Origin: Sphingobium sp.
GTDB taxonomy: Bacteria; Pseudomonadota; Alphaproteobacteria; Sphingomonadales; Sphingomonadaceae
DNA: 64,000 nt
Assembly: GCA_017745115.1 (NCBI GenBank)
Contig: JAGIAA010000002.1
Span: forward strand, 62,001-126,000
Direction: 5' to 3'
Part shown: positions 8,633 through 17,428 of the stretch, in pieces
Position numbering within the stretch: position 1 is the stretch's first letter
Layout of the letters: each line of letters opens with the position of its first letter
The notes under the pieces: model-generated
What the model was told of the DNA's origin: nothing
Seen by the model: the letters and a program-made list of their open reading frames with translations, nothing else
Databases searched by the model: none
Made by a program: the position numbers and the translations under genes

Positions 8633-9763
8633 TCAGCGCCGCGCCGAAAAGCGATAGACGATCTCATTGCGATAGGTTTCTCCGGGCGCGAGCCGCGCAG
8701 AGCCAAACGCGGGTCGATTGGGCGTGTCAGGAAAAACCTGTGGCTCCAGACACAATCCGTCTCCCATGCGGTATATCGTGCCGCCTTTGCCCGTCGCCGT
8801 CCCGTCGAGGAAGTTGCCGGTGTAGAACTGAACGCCCGGCTGATTGGAGAGGATTTCCATAGTCCGCCCGCTGCCGGGATCTTCCATGCGCGCCATGAGC
8901 TGCAGGCCCGCGGGCTTCGCTCGCGTGATCACCCAGTTATGATCATAGCCCCGCCCAAAGCGCAGCTGCTCGTCCGTGCCTTTGCGAATCCGATCGCCGA
9001 TCCTGTGCGGGCTGCGGAAATCGAACGGCGTGCCCGCCACTGCCCGAAATTCTCCCGTGGGGATCAGGGTCGCATCGACGGGCGTGTAGCTCTCGGCGGG
9101 GATCGTAAGCCGCTGGTCGAGGACGGAGACGCCCGATGACGCGCCCGCAAGATTGAAATAGGCGTGGTTGGTGAGATTGACGATGGTCGGCGCGTCGGTC
9201 GTCGCCTGATAAGTGACAGACAGCTCATTGGCTTCGTTCAGCGCGTAGGTCGCGATGATCTTTAAAGTGCCCGGATAGCCCTCGTCGCCGGCAGGGCTCA
9301 GCAGAGTGAAACTGACGCTGGCGGTCTTGGCGCCGGCATGAACTTCGCCGATCTGCCACAATTGCTTGTCGAACCCCTTCACGCCGCCGTGGAGCGCATT
9401 GGGGCCATCGTTGTTCGAAAGCTGATAGGCCTTCCCGTCCAGCGTGAAATGGGCCTTAGCGATGCGGTTCGCATAGCGGCCCACCGAGGCGCCGAAGTAG
9501 TTCGATGCCTTGAGATAGCCGTCCATGCCGTCATAGCCGAGCACGACGTCGGCGGTCCCCTTTCGCCCCGGCACGTCCAGGGCCTGGAGAGTGGCCCCCC
9601 AAGCGAGGACTCGGACACGCATCCCCTTCCCGTTGGTCAGTACCACGGCCTCGACCGCGCGCCCGTCGGGCAGGGTACCGAAGGTTTCCCGCCGCGCCTC
9701 CCCAGCCAGGCAGGGGGTGCCGACGAAGGCGAATGTCAGTGCCGCGAGCAGAGCTAGCTTCAT
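8633..9763 (-). CDS. galM: Aldose 1-epimerase (mutarotase), exported
   Basis: The 376-residue protein has a signal peptide (KLALLAALTFAFVGTPCLAGEA) and the galactose mutarotase fold. Motifs include VLGYDGMDGYL, a YANRIAKAHFTLDG stretch, NALHGGVKGFDKQ (catalytic His region), VNLTNHAYFNLAG, and CLEPQVFPDTPNRP (catalytic Glu region). It interconverts alpha and beta anomers, supplying the anomer used by the dehydrogenase of the same operon. It is the last gene of the operon 12402-8633, its ATG overlapping the regulator stop. Export suggests that anomer equilibration occurs in the periplasm. Confidence 0.92.
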   Translation of the reverse strand: MKLALLAALTFAFVGTPCLAGEARRETFGTLPDGRAVEAVVLTNGKGMRVRVLAWGATLQALDVPGRKGTADVVLGYDGMDGYLKASNYFGASVGRYANRIAKAHFTLDGKAYQLSNNDGPNALHGGVKGFDKQLWQIGEVHAGAKTASVSFTLLSPAGDEGYPGTLKIIATYALNEANELSVTYQATTDAPTIVNLTNHAYFNLAGASSGVSVLDQRLTIPAESYTPVDATLIPTGEFRAVAGTPFDFRSPHRIGDRIRKGTDEQLRFGRGYDHNWVITRAKPAGLQLMARMEDPGSGRTMEILSNQPGVQFYTGNFLDGTATGKGGTIYRMGDGLCLEPQVFPDTPNRPAFGSARLAPGETYRNEIVYRFSARR

Positions 9764-10488
9764 GTCTTGAACCCTTTCATCTGTGGCATGTCCGCCAAGG
9801 CGAGACGGACCAGTTCTTCCATGGCCCTCCGCGCGCGGGCCGGCTTCCGGGAAGCCACTGCATCGCGAAGCGCCTCGTGCTCCGGCAGCGGGTCACGCGG
9901 GAGAGCATTGTGCTCCTGCTTGAAGCGCGTGGTCCACCGAACCGCGGCGGCAACCGACATGACGAGCGAACTCAGCGCCTCGTTTCGGGCCGCCGCGAGG
10001 ATTGCCATGTGGAACTCCTGGTCCGCCCACTGCCCTTCCGCCGTGGCAAGGCCATATTTGCGCATGCCCGCCAGTCCGGCATCCATTCGCGCCAGATCCG
10101 CGGCATCGTGCCGAACAGCGGCGAATTCGGCGGCCGCAGGTTCGATCACCCGTCGCAGCTCGAACAGGTCGTGAATGAAGCGCTCATCCGGCTTTCCGGC
10201 GAACATCCATTCGAGAATATCCGGATCGAGGAGATTCCAGCGGTTGCGGGCCGTGATATGCGTGCCGGCCTTCGGGCGGCTCTCCAGCAGTCCCTTGGCG
10301 GTCAGAATGCGCATGGCTTCGCGATAGGCCGTGCGTGAGACGCCCAAGGCATCGGACCGTTCGATCTCGCCATCCCACGCATCGCCTGGCCGATATTGCC
10401 CGGACAGGATCGCGATCCCCAGCTGGCGCGCCAGCGCCTGGTGAATGCGCAGATGCTGGATCTTCTCGAGGCCATCGGAATCGCTCAT
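9760..10488 (-). CDS. FadR-subfamily GntR transcriptional regulator
   Basis: A 242-residue protein with an N-terminal winged helix (residues 10-80; LGVSRTAYREAMRILTAKGLLESRPKAGT) and an FCD ligand domain (about 95-230). The metal-binding pattern is visible in EFHMAILAAARNEAL and PEHEALRDAV. ATG 10488 is chosen because the upstream frame lies in the preceding gene and GAGGAAT precedes it. It follows the sugar dehydrogenase gene by 1 bp and overlaps the mutarotase start. It probably represses the sugar operon, with a sugar acid as inducer. Confidence 0.9.
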   Translation of the reverse strand: MSDSDGLEKIQHLRIHQALARQLGIAILSGQYRPGDAWDGEIERSDALGVSRTAYREAMRILTAKGLLESRPKAGTHITARNRWNLLDPDILEWMFAGKPDERFIHDLFELRRVIEPAAAEFAAVRHDAADLARMDAGLAGMRKYGLATAEGQWADQEFHMAILAAARNEALSSLVMSVAAAVRWTTRFKQEHNALPRDPLPEHEALRDAVASRKPARARRAMEELVRLALADMPQMKGFKT

Positions 10489-10489
10489 G

Positions 10490-11416
10490 CTATTCCTCGA
10501 ATGGCTCGACGAGAAGGATTCGACCTTTGGCCAAAGCCTGCTCGGCCAACCGTAGCGGCTCCAGATCAACGTCGCTCTTTCGCGCCCGGATCAGCTTGGC
10601 GAACCGCGCATACAGCGCGGGGTACTCGGCCTGGGGCGGAAACGCGAACGGCCTGCCGTCAACCGTCAGGCTGTTGCCGCCATCCGACAGAAGAGCCTGG
10701 CCCTGATCAGTTTCAATATGGATGTCCCAGCTTTGCGGGCCGGTCTGAAGGAAGTCGAGCTCGACCGAAACCGAAAAACCCTGCTCGCCTTCCAGAGACA
10801 GGCTCGCAGCGATCGGCGTCGCGCAATTGGCGGGCACCCGGAGCGCAGCCTCCCGCACGTCGAGCGTTCCAGGAAGGATCGTCGTGAGGATCGACAGCGC
10901 ATTGATGCCGGGATCGAACACCCCGAAGCCGCCTTTCGTCCAGATCCAAGCCTGACCGGGATGCCAGACGCGCACGTCCTCCTTCCAGACGACCCGCACG
11001 GACCGCACCGTCTTTCCGTGCAGCCAGTCGCGTGCCGCCGCGACCGCCGCCCCCTCCTGCGAATGCCAGGCGGTCATCAGCGAGACCCCTTCAGCGCTCG
11101 CAAGCTCCCTCAAGGCCTCCGCTTCAGCAAGAGTGGCGCAGGGCGGCTTCTCCAACAGCACGTGGCGCCCCGCCAAAATGGCGTCCCGGGCGGCGGACGC
11201 GCGATCGGATGGCGGCATACACAGGGCGACGGCCTGGATTTCCGGATGGGCGGCGAGCATTTCTTCGAGCGAGGCGGAGACAGGGACCGTCGCATGACGG
11301 CCGGCAGGGTCCGCAACCGCCGTCAGACACAATCCGTCTGTCGCGGCAATCGCGGCGACATGTTCACGGCGCGCGATCTCGCCAAAGCCCGCGATGCCGA
11401 TGGCAATGGGCGTCAC
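10490..11416 (-). CDS. Gfo/Idh/MocA aldose 1-dehydrogenase (L-arabinose or D-galactose type)
   Basis: A 308-residue Rossmann oxidoreductase. N-terminal IGIAGFGEIARREHVAAIAA is the NAD(P) site; LLEKPPCATLAEAEAL is the EKP catalytic motif; KEDVRVWHPGQAWIW and GVFDPGINALSI are diagnostic of the L-arabinose/D-galactose 1-dehydrogenase group. It oxidises the aldose to the lactone. I choose the GTG start at 11416 because it overlaps the upstream TGA (GTGA) and begins the Rossmann fold at once; the longer frame runs through the AraD1 gene. Arabinose is favoured over galactose because a GH51 arabinofuranosidase is divergently encoded. Confidence 0.87.
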   Translation of the reverse strand: MTPIAIGIAGFGEIARREHVAAIAATDGLCLTAVADPAGRHATVPVSASLEEMLAAHPEIQAVALCMPPSDRASAARDAILAGRHVLLEKPPCATLAEAEALRELASAEGVSLMTAWHSQEGAAVAAARDWLHGKTVRSVRVVWKEDVRVWHPGQAWIWTKGGFGVFDPGINALSILTTILPGTLDVREAALRVPANCATPIAASLSLEGEQGFSVSVELDFLQTGPQSWDIHIETDQGQALLSDGGNSLTVDGRPFAFPPQAEYPALYARFAKLIRARKSDVDLEPLRLAEQALAKGRILLVEPFEE

Positions 11417-12402
11417 AGCGGCGTCACCTTGACCGGCCTTTCGGCCTCCCGCACCAATCTGTTGCGGAGCGGCAAGCTGAAGCAATCGGCTCGAATGTCG
11501 AACACATCTCCAGGCAGCGTCTCGATCCCGTCGGCGAAGCTGACTGCGGCGGTGCCGAAGAAATGGACCTGAACATCGCCCGGGCGCCGGAACGACGCAT
11601 ATTTGAAGTGATGATGCTCGAGATTGGCGATGCTGTGGGTCATGTTCGCCTCGCCGGAGGCAAAGGGCTTCTCCCAGAGCAGCGCGTCCTCGCGCCATAT
11701 CCGGCTCATCCCGCGCACATCGTTCGGAAGATCGCCGAGTAGCAATTCCGGGCCGAGCGCGGCGGAGCGCAGCTTCGAGTGCGCGAGCCAGAGATAATTC
11801 TCGCGCTCGGTCACATGGTCGGAAAACTCATTCCCCAGCGCGAAGCCGAGCCGCAGCACGCGGCCATCGTCACCGATCAGATAGACACCGGCCACTTCAG
11901 GCTCTTCGCCGCCGTCGCGCGCGAAAGCCGGCATGGCGATATCCGCCTCCGTCGACACCAGGATCGATCCGTCTCCCTTGTAGAACCATTCGGGCTGAAC
12001 ACCGACTTCGCCGGAAAGCGGCTTGCCGCCCGCCTCGCCCATCAGAAACATCCGCATGGAATCCGTTGCCTGGCCCGCGGCGGCTGCCCTGTGCATGCGG
12101 TCGCGCCCTTCGGCGGAGCCCAGATGCGTGAGACCGGTCCCGCTGACCGTCACATGCGCTGGATCAGGGTGATCGATCGGCGCCAGCAGAGTCACGGTGG
12201 AGAGATCGAGCGGGTCGGCCATTCGCCGCGCCGCCGTTTCCGCGAGGCTCAGGCCCGCCGCCGCGGCTTCATGAGCGAGCTGCAGAACGGTCTGGCTTCC
12301 CGAAATCGCGCGAGACCGGCCGTGCCGGTCCAAAGCCGCAACGCCCCGCGCACCATCGCGCTCGAATTGCACCAGCGACTGGATCGAGCCTTCTTCCGCC
12401 AT
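11413..12402 (-). CDS. AraD1/GguC family FAH-fold enzyme of oxidative pentose degradation
   Basis: A 329-residue member of the fumarylacetoacetate-hydrolase superfamily of the AraD1 (GguC) type. It has TVSGTGLTHLGSAEGRDRMH, EWFYKGDGS, and a metal-ligand region EPEVAGVYLIGDDG with GNEFSDHVTERENYLWLAHSKL. Family members act on 2-keto-3-deoxy sugar acids in the non-phosphorylative pentose pathway. ATG 12402 is preferred to an in-frame TTG at 12426. It is the first gene of the operon with the dehydrogenase, FadR regulator and mutarotase. No lactonase or sugar-acid dehydratase is present in the window. Confidence 0.85.
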   Translation of the reverse strand: MAEEGSIQSLVQFERDGARGVAALDRHGRSRAISGSQTVLQLAHEAAAAGLSLAETAARRMADPLDLSTVTLLAPIDHPDPAHVTVSGTGLTHLGSAEGRDRMHRAAAAGQATDSMRMFLMGEAGGKPLSGEVGVQPEWFYKGDGSILVSTEADIAMPAFARDGGEEPEVAGVYLIGDDGRVLRLGFALGNEFSDHVTERENYLWLAHSKLRSAALGPELLLGDLPNDVRGMSRIWREDALLWEKPFASGEANMTHSIANLEHHHFKYASFRRPGDVQVHFFGTAAVSFADGIETLPGDVFDIRADCFSLPLRNRLVREAERPVKVTPL

Positions 12403-12438
12403 TGCCTGCCCGCATTCCTCTCTCAAGTTGACGGCATT

Positions 12439-12462
12439 TTTGTCCGGATATACTCATACAAA
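12439..12462. promoter_or_regulatory. Candidate FadR-type operator in the divergent sugar promoter
   Basis: TTTGT (12439-12443) and ACAAA (12458-12462) form an inverted repeat with a 14-bp AT-rich centre in the 86-bp gap between the AraD1 operon and the permease. It is the only clear symmetric element there and a plausible site for the cluster's FadR-type regulator. No second copy was found, so support is weak. Confidence 0.35.
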
Positions 12463-12488
12463 ATAATAGGCAACGGCGGAGGGATGGC

Positions 12489-13778
12489 ATGGCTGAAACA
12501 GGCGGACCGGCGACGGAAACGATGCGGGAGAGCGGACAGCCCGTGCCCTACGCGAAATCCCTGGCATTGCTCGCGAGCCTGTTCTTCATGTGGGGCTTCA
12601 TCACGGTCATCAACAACACGCTGCTGCCCCATCTGCGCAACGTGTTCGATCTCAACTACACCCAGACCACGCTGATCGAGTCCGTCTGGTTCATCGCCTA
12701 TGGCGTCGCGTCGGTGCCCTCCGCCTTTCTGATCGAGCGAGTCGGCTACAAGAAGGCGATCATCATCGGGCTGCTGGTCATGGCCGCAGGCGCCCTTGCC
12801 ATGGTCCCTGCCGCGCGCATTCCGTCCTACCCCGTGACGCTCGTCGCGCTGTTCACGGTCGCTTGCGGGATTGCTTTGCTGCAGGTCGCGGCAAATCCAT
12901 ATGTCGCCGTGATCGGTCCCCCGGAGACCTCGGAATCCCGTCTCACCCTGGTGCAGGCGTTCAACTCCATGGGTACTTTCTTCGCGCCCTATTTCGGGGG
13001 CTACCTGATCCTCAGCCGTACCGTCGCAGGCACCTCGCTCGAAGGCACGAAACTCACGCTCGAGCAGCGCATGCTGGACGCGCAGGCGACCCAGCTGCCC
13101 TATATCCTGGTGGCCATCGTGCTGGCGGCGATCGCGGTGGTGATCTGGCGCGCCAAGCTGCCGACACTCGGCGAGGATACGCGCCGCGCCAATGCGGCGG
13201 AACGGCGGCATCTCTCGCTCTGGAAGCACCGCAACCTCGTCTTCGGCATTCCAGCGATCTTCATCTACCTGATCGCCGAAATCGGCGTCGCCAACCTGTT
13301 CATCAACTTCGTAATCCTGCCCGACATCGCCGGGATCACGCCGGCCCAGGCCTCGAATTATCTCGTGCTGCTCTGGGGCGGCATGATGGTCGGCCGGTTC
13401 GCCGGCGCCTTCATCATGCGCAGCCTGCCGGCTGACACAGTGCTCGCGGCTTATGCCGCCGCGGCATTCGCCGTCATGATCGGCGCGGCAACGCTGCACG
13501 GGCCAATCGCCATGTGGTGCCTGATCCTGGTTGGTTTGTGCCATTCCATCATGTTTCCGGCCATCTTCGCCATGGGCATCAAGGGGCTCGGCCCGCTCAC
13601 GGAAGAAGCCTCGGGCCTGCTGATCATGGCGATTGCCGGCGGCGCACTGGTCGTCGTGCAGGGCTGGCTCGCGGACCGTTACGGTCTGCAAAACAGCTTC
13701 TGGCTGACGGTCGCCTGCGAACTCTACGTATTCTGGTACGCCCTGTGGGGCAGCAAGCCGGCGGGAACACAGAAATGA
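12489..13778 (+). CDS. FucP-type sugar:H+ symporter (MFS)
   Basis: The 429-residue permease has about twelve membrane segments. Family signatures include LFFMWGFITVINNTLLPHL in helix 1, IAYGVASVPSAFLIERVGYK between helices 2 and 3, and LLQVAANPYVAVIG followed by RLTLVQAFNSMGTFFAP. This is the fucose/glucose/galactose permease family. ATG 12489 has GGCGGAGGG upstream. Its stop overlaps the ATG of the GH51 gene, so the two are coupled. It is likely to import L-arabinose released by the arabinofuranosidase. Confidence 0.9.
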   Translation: MAETGGPATETMRESGQPVPYAKSLALLASLFFMWGFITVINNTLLPHLRNVFDLNYTQTTLIESVWFIAYGVASVPSAFLIERVGYKKAIIIGLLVMAAGALAMVPAARIPSYPVTLVALFTVACGIALLQVAANPYVAVIGPPETSESRLTLVQAFNSMGTFFAPYFGGYLILSRTVAGTSLEGTKLTLEQRMLDAQATQLPYILVAIVLAAIAVVIWRAKLPTLGEDTRRANAAERRHLSLWKHRNLVFGIPAIFIYLIAEIGVANLFINFVILPDIAGITPAQASNYLVLLWGGMMVGRFAGAFIMRSLPADTVLAAYAAAAFAVMIGAATLHGPIAMWCLILVGLCHSIMFPAIFAMGIKGLGPLTEEASGLLIMAIAGGALVVVQGWLADRYGLQNSFWLTVACELYVFWYALWGSKPAGTQK

Positions 13779-15370
13779 GACAGGAGAAGGCATTGGCAAA
13801 ACATCGGCTTTTCATCGGCGCCGCGCTGGCGGTGATCTGCACCCCGGCTGCCGCACCGGCACAGGATGTGATGGTGTCGATCGAGGCGGCTCACCCTGGC
13901 GCCACCATCAATCGCAACATCTTCGGCCAGTTTGCCGAGCATCTCGGCACCGGCATCTATGGCGGAGTCTGGGTCGGCCCCGGTTCCCCCATCCCGAATG
14001 TTCGCGGCATTCGGACAGACGTCGTCGCCGCCCTCAAGGCGATCCGCGTTCCCAACGTGCGCTGGCCGGGCGGCTGCTTTGCCGACGAATATCACTGGAA
14101 AAACGGGATCGGGCCCGCCTCGGCCCGCCGCGCGACAGTCAACGCCAATTGGGGCGGCGCGATCGAGCCCAATACGTTCGGCACGGACGAATTCATGGAT
14201 TTCGTGAGCCAGATCGGCTCCGATGCTTATGTCTCGGTCAATGTCGGCTCGGGCACGCTGGAGGAAGCTTCGGAATGGCTTTCCTACATGACCGCCGACC
14301 GTCGCGCCGCGGCCGGCGCAGACCGCGCCAAGAACGGCCATGCCGAACCGTACAAGGTCAAATATCTGGGCCTCGGCAATGAGAGCTGGGGCTGCGGCGG
14401 CAATATGCGGCCCGAATATTACACGGACCTGCTCAAGCGTTACGCCCGCTTCACGCGCAACTATAATCCGGCGCAGCAGACCGGTGACGGCGTGATGCAG
14501 CGCATCGCCGTGGGCCCGACCGACGACGACACTGGCTATACCGAGGGTGTGATGAAGACCTGGAGCCAGCGGGACTGGAGCTGGTCGATCGAAGGCCTTT
14601 CACTGCACAGCTACACGGTCCCCAAATGGCCGCCCTCGCTGCCGAGCACGGATTTCAGCGAGGATGATTACGCCCTGATCCTCCAGACAACGCTCAAGAT
14701 GGATGCCCGGATCGCCAGACACGCCGCGATCATGGACAAATATGATCCCAAGAAGGAGGTGCCGCTGGCGGTCGACGAGTGGGGTGTGTGGCTGCGCGAA
14801 ACGCCGGGCACGCCGACCGGCTTCCTGCAGCAGCAGAATTCCCTCCGCGACGCCATCGTCGCCGCGCTCAACTTCAATATCTTCGCGCGTCACGCGGATC
14901 GCGTGAAGATGGCCAACATCGCGCAGATGGTGAATGTGCTGCAGGCGCTGATCCTAACGGACGGACCGAAGATGGTGCGCACGCCGACCTATTGGATCCA
15001 CAAGATGTATCTGCCCATGCAGGACGCGACGTTCGTTCCGCTCTCCTTCAACGCGGGCAGCTATCGGCGGGGCGAGATCGCCCTTCCCGCGCTCGACGCG
15101 GTGGCGATGCGGGACAAGGGCGGAAAGCTTTGGGTGGCGTTGGTCAATCTTGATCCGCATGCCGCCAAGCAGGTCGCTCTGGATGTCCCGGGCGCGACGA
15201 TCCGCAACGCGTCCGGCGAGGTGCTGACAGCCGCTAATGTCAATTCGATCAACACCTTCGATGCGCCGGACGCGGTGGTGCCCAAGCCCATTGCCGGCAC
15301 CGTGAAGGACGGCAAAGTGACGGTCGCGCTCCCCGCCAAGTCGGTCGCGATGATCGCGCTCGGCGAATGA
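13775..15370 (+). CDS. GH51 alpha-L-arabinofuranosidase, exported
   Basis: A 531-residue protein with a signal peptide (cleavage near APAQ, residue 30) and a GH51 (beta/alpha)8 barrel. The catalytic acid/base is Glu203 in GLGNESWG, and the nucleophile is Glu335 in VDEWGVW. NVRWPGGCFADEYHW (94-108) is the substrate-binding signature. A C-terminal beta-sandwich follows from about 430. It removes terminal arabinofuranosyl groups from arabinoxylan or arabinan fragments in the periplasm. The start overlaps the permease stop (ATGA); the longer frame inside the permease gene is not used. Confidence 0.93.
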   Translation: MRQEKALAKHRLFIGAALAVICTPAAAPAQDVMVSIEAAHPGATINRNIFGQFAEHLGTGIYGGVWVGPGSPIPNVRGIRTDVVAALKAIRVPNVRWPGGCFADEYHWKNGIGPASARRATVNANWGGAIEPNTFGTDEFMDFVSQIGSDAYVSVNVGSGTLEEASEWLSYMTADRRAAAGADRAKNGHAEPYKVKYLGLGNESWGCGGNMRPEYYTDLLKRYARFTRNYNPAQQTGDGVMQRIAVGPTDDDTGYTEGVMKTWSQRDWSWSIEGLSLHSYTVPKWPPSLPSTDFSEDDYALILQTTLKMDARIARHAAIMDKYDPKKEVPLAVDEWGVWLRETPGTPTGFLQQQNSLRDAIVAALNFNIFARHADRVKMANIAQMVNVLQALILTDGPKMVRTPTYWIHKMYLPMQDATFVPLSFNAGSYRRGEIALPALDAVAMRDKGGKLWVALVNLDPHAAKQVALDVPGATIRNASGEVLTAANVNSINTFDAPDAVVPKPIAGTVKDGKVTVALPAKSVAMIALGE

Positions 15371-15403
15371 GGCCCGCTGGAGGCGGATGAGCTTAGCTGG
15401 ATC

Positions 15404-15482
15404 GTCATTGCGAGGGGCGAAGCTCCGCGGCAATCCGGGCCTGGAGAGTCGTCCTGGATTGCTTTGCTACGCTCGCAATGAC
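15404..15482. repeat. Palindromic intergenic repeat (GTCATTGCGAG type)
   Basis: The element starts with GTCATTGCGAG and ends with CTCGCAATGAC, with nested inverted parts GGCAATCC and GGATTGC. It can fold into a long hairpin of about 79 nt. This end sequence is characteristic of dispersed REP-like palindromes of many Proteobacteria. It lies between convergent genes (GH51 and DUF3237), the usual location. It may stabilise or terminate both transcripts. Confidence 0.8.
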
Positions 15483-15529
15483 GAAAGGCGACGGCGAATT
15501 CGCACCCGAGGGCGGCCGGCGGGCCTGCC

Positions 15530-15985
15530 CTAGTCGATCCGATAGACGGAAAGCCGTACGGTCGATCCCACCTTGCCGCCCGAGGCCAGGAACAGCGAGC
15601 GATTGACCCAAGCATAATCGGGATGCCCGCTTTCGAGGCGAATGGCCGTGCGCATGTAATATTCGGACGGAGGCACGGCCTCGCCAGCAGCGATGCGGGC
15701 CGCGACGTCGGGCGAGGCGTGACGCAATCCCTGGCTCAGAACCTCGATGACCGCGCCGTCCTGCGTCTCGATCGCATAGCGCGCATCCAGGTCGGCGACG
15801 CCATCGCGGTCCACGGTCTGCCAGTCGGCGCCGACGCCGAGCAAGCGGCCGTTGAGCAGTGGTCCGCTCACGGTGCCGCCGACGATCGGGATGATCCGTT
15901 TCTTGCCGCCGGCACACTCGCCCATCTCATGCGCAGGCGACAGTTCGACAACGAAGTCGCAGACATGCTCGAGATGCGGAATCAT
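15530..15985 (-). CDS. DUF3237 (UPF0311) family protein
   Basis: A 151-residue cytoplasmic protein beginning MIPHLEHVCDFVVEL. Family motifs are IPIVGGTVSGPLLNGRLLGV, GADWQTVDRDGVADLDARYA and the C-terminal RLESGHPDYAWVNRSLFLASG. The ATG at 15985 overlaps the stop of the flavin monooxygenase gene (ATGA); the longer frame lies within that gene. It is the third DUF3237 gene of the window, here coupled to a hydroxylase rather than to a hydrolase. Confidence 0.88.
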   Translation of the reverse strand: MIPHLEHVCDFVVELSPAHEMGECAGGKKRIIPIVGGTVSGPLLNGRLLGVGADWQTVDRDGVADLDARYAIETQDGAVIEVLSQGLRHASPDVAARIAAGEAVPPSEYYMRTAIRLESGHPDYAWVNRSLFLASGGKVGSTVRLSVYRID

Positions 15986-17274
15986 GCCGCCGCTCTCGCC
16001 AGGGTGGCCCCTTCCGGGATGGTTCGCGGCGCCTGGTTCAATCTGTCCTTCGCGAAGCCGGCAGCCTGCTGATAGGCGAGCATGAAGGCGGCACGCTCTT
16101 GGGCGGGAATGACGTCGTCGATATCGTCGAACCGCCCGCCGCAGCGATCCTCCACCATGTTCAACAGACCGAACGGCCCCGCCCCGCGGTTCCGCATCGC
16201 GACGCTGCCGATCGCCTGGCAAAGCTGGTCGTCATAGGCGCGCAGGGCCGCCTCGGAGACCCCATGGTCGAGCATGAGCCGGCCGATCACCCGCGCATCG
16301 ATGATGGCTTGGGACGCGCCGTTGGAGCCGGTTGGATACATCGGATGGGCTGCGTCGCCGATCAGGGCTACCGGACCATCCACCCATGTGGGGAGAGGAT
16401 CGCGATCGATCATCGGATTCTCGTAAGCGACGTCGGACTTTGCCAGCAATGTCGGGAGGTCCAGCCAATCGTACACGAAACCGTCGAACTGATGCGCAAA
16501 CTCGGACAGCTCGACGGCCCGGAACCAGCCCGACTTGGACCAGTCGTGATCGGTGTCGTAGGTCTGCTCCGCGATCCAGTTGATGTCTGCCAGACCGTCA
16601 GCATCCGGCTGGGAAATCGGATACAGAACGACGCGATGCCGGCTGGTGCCCAAGCCGATGAACGAGGAGCCGGTGCGGATCGGCACGCCGCGCGCCGTGC
16701 CGCGCCACATGATCGTGCCGCCCCAGTGGATCGGCGGCTGGTCTGGGTGCATTTGCGCCCGCACCGCCGAATGAATCCCGTCCGCGCCGAACAGGATGGA
16801 GCCGGCGAATTCTGCCGTGCCGCCGCCAGCCAGCTCGACCTGAGCGACGACGGTGCCATCGTCCTGCTTGCGGTAGCCCGTGACGCGATGCCCTAGCTTG
16901 ACCGCTTCCGGACCCAATCGCTCGATCACCTGGCGGTAGAGCATCAGGTGGAACTGGCCCCGATGGACCGCATATTGGTGCCAGCGATAGCCTGCCAGCT
17001 TGCCGCGCGGTTCGGCGTAGATCTCTTTTCCGTTCAATCCGACCAGCGCCCATTCCTTTGCCGGAATGCCGACCTTGTCGAGTGCCTCTTCTCCGATGCC
17101 GAGATCCTCAAGCTCCCGCACCGCGTTCGGCTGGAGATTGATGCCAACGCCGAGCGGCTTGAGCTCCCTCACGCTTTCGAACACCGTGCAAGGGACGCCG
17201 ATCTGATGAAGCGTGAGGGCAAGTGCCAAACCGCCGATGCCGCCACCGGCGATCAATACCATTTGCTGCGACAT
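15982..17274 (-). CDS. FAD-dependent aromatic monooxygenase (PhzS/salicylate hydroxylase-like)
   Basis: A 430-residue class A flavoprotein monooxygenase. It has LIAGGGIGGLALALTLHQIG (ADP-binding GxGxxG), LFGADGIHSAVR (DG motif) and ALIGDAAHPMYPTGSNGASQ (GD motif). It probably hydroxylates an aromatic acid with NAD(P)H and O2. ATG 17274, with AGGCGG upstream, is preferred to a GTG 33 bp earlier. The gene is coupled to a DUF3237 gene downstream and lies 154 bp after an aldehyde dehydrogenase gene, together suggesting an aldehyde to acid to phenol sequence. Confidence 0.88.
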   Translation of the reverse strand: MSQQMVLIAGGGIGGLALALTLHQIGVPCTVFESVRELKPLGVGINLQPNAVRELEDLGIGEEALDKVGIPAKEWALVGLNGKEIYAEPRGKLAGYRWHQYAVHRGQFHLMLYRQVIERLGPEAVKLGHRVTGYRKQDDGTVVAQVELAGGGTAEFAGSILFGADGIHSAVRAQMHPDQPPIHWGGTIMWRGTARGVPIRTGSSFIGLGTSRHRVVLYPISQPDADGLADINWIAEQTYDTDHDWSKSGWFRAVELSEFAHQFDGFVYDWLDLPTLLAKSDVAYENPMIDRDPLPTWVDGPVALIGDAAHPMYPTGSNGASQAIIDARVIGRLMLDHGVSEAALRAYDDQLCQAIGSVAMRNRGAGPFGLLNMVEDRCGGRFDDIDDVIPAQERAAFMLAYQQAAGFAKDRLNQAPRTIPEGATLARAAA

Positions 17275-17428
17275 TCGACCGCCTGTCTTCACATTGTGGT
17301 TCGGCACCGACGCGCTTCCTCTCGAATTCGGGCCAAAAAACGCCCGGCCAAGGAAGTGATGCGAGCGGTTGCCCGATAAGAGGGGATGCGTCCGGACCGG
17401 TCAAGCCGGTCCGGACCAGACGAGCGTC

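Noticed and set aside
12423..13799. 458-codon open frame on the minus strand
   Set aside because: It is antisense to the FucP-type permease and would cover the divergent promoter; its product is low-complexity and charged.
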